The notes under the pieces: model-generated
Databases searched by the model: none
What the model was told of the DNA's origin: nothing
What the model saw: the letters and a program-made list of their open reading frames with translations, nothing else
Position numbers and translations under genes: made by a program
Part shown: one piece after another, positions 23,851 through 23,925 of the stretch
Layout of the letters: each line of letters opens with the position of its first letter
Position numbering within the stretch: the first letter of the stretch is position 1
From: an uncultured Clostridia bacterium
Lineage (GTDB): Bacteria; Bacillota; Clostridia; Lachnospirales; Anaerotignaceae
Assembly: GCA_937901125.1 (NCBI GenBank)
Contig: CALCGT010000040.1
Span: forward strand, 1-23,925
Reading direction: 5' to 3'
DNA: 23,925 nt

Positions 23851-23908
23851 AAAAAAGTCGAAAAAAGCTGAAAAAAGGTGTTGACATTTTCCGTCAGACG
23901 AGTATAAT
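23851..23908 (+). promoter_or_regulatory. Strong promoter with phased A-tract (UP-like) region
   Basis: Three consecutive 10-mers begin with A6-G (23851, 23861, 23871). They run straight into a perfect TTGACA (23881-23886) and, 16 bases on, a perfect TATAAT (23903-23908). A-tracts repeated every helical turn bend DNA and resemble UP elements of stable-RNA promoters. The transcript leaves the window, so the gene driven is unknown; an rRNA or tRNA operon is a reasonable guess. Confidence 0.85.
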
Positions 23909-23925
23909 AAACAACTGTCGTTGCT

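Overview
The window looks like chromosomal DNA of a low-to-moderate-GC, probably spore-forming Firmicute of class Clostridia, most likely Lachnospirales. The reasons are strong AAGGAGG-type ribosome binding sites, many rho-independent terminators, a Gram-positive LexA/YneA SOS locus with GAAC-N4-GTTC type boxes, a class III fructose-1,6-bisphosphatase, MutS2, FloA with NfeD, and a possible small acid-soluble spore protein. The genus is not certain; Anaerotignum-like bacteria are a guess. No rRNA, tRNA or CRISPR array was recognised inside the window.

Layout. (1) 1-~1340: the right part of an IS4-family insertion sequence, transposase on the minus strand, with a hairpin-rich leader; its other end lies outside the window. 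(2) 1452-4308, plus: an operon of RNase Z, TsaD (tRNA t6A synthesis), a half-length PspA-like protein and a GNAT acetyltransferase, closed by a bidirectional terminator. (3) 4351-6184, minus: an SDR reductase (possibly the EF-P 5-aminopentanone reductase), a YjjG-like HAD nucleotidase and a small DUF2798-like membrane protein. (4) 6336-11094, plus: a multipass membrane protein, class III FBPase and a stand-alone glutamate-synthase-like FMN protein with an N-terminal cysteine cluster, each with its own terminator. (5) 11234-16319: mutS2 followed by an OmpR-type response regulator, then a small inverted membrane-protein gene, then the probable partner sensor kinase. (6) 16386-17589: a PatB/MalY-type C-S lyase aminotransferase broken by a one-base frameshift. 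(7) 17662-20220, minus: lexA followed directly by glutamine-dependent NAD synthetase. (8) 20499-20819, plus: a YneA-like LysM cell-division inhibitor divergent from lexA, with LexA-box-like sites between them. (9) 21126-23513, plus: NfeD, FloA and an EcsC-family protein. (10) 23593-end: a small Asn/Lys-rich protein carrying a sequence like the spore-protease (GPR) cleavage site, then a strong promoter behind three 10-bp-phased A6 tracts that fires out of the window.

Most genes are housekeeping: tRNA maturation and modification, gluconeogenesis, NAD synthesis, DNA or ribosome quality control and membrane organisation. The best-supported regulatory unit is the SOS module: LexA represses itself (and probably nadE by read-through) and the divergent division inhibitor. 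The points most worth a second look are the broken patB gene, the half-length PspA-like protein beside tsaD, the Cys-cluster glutamate-synthase-like protein, the SASP-like small ORF and the phased A-tract promoter at the right edge.
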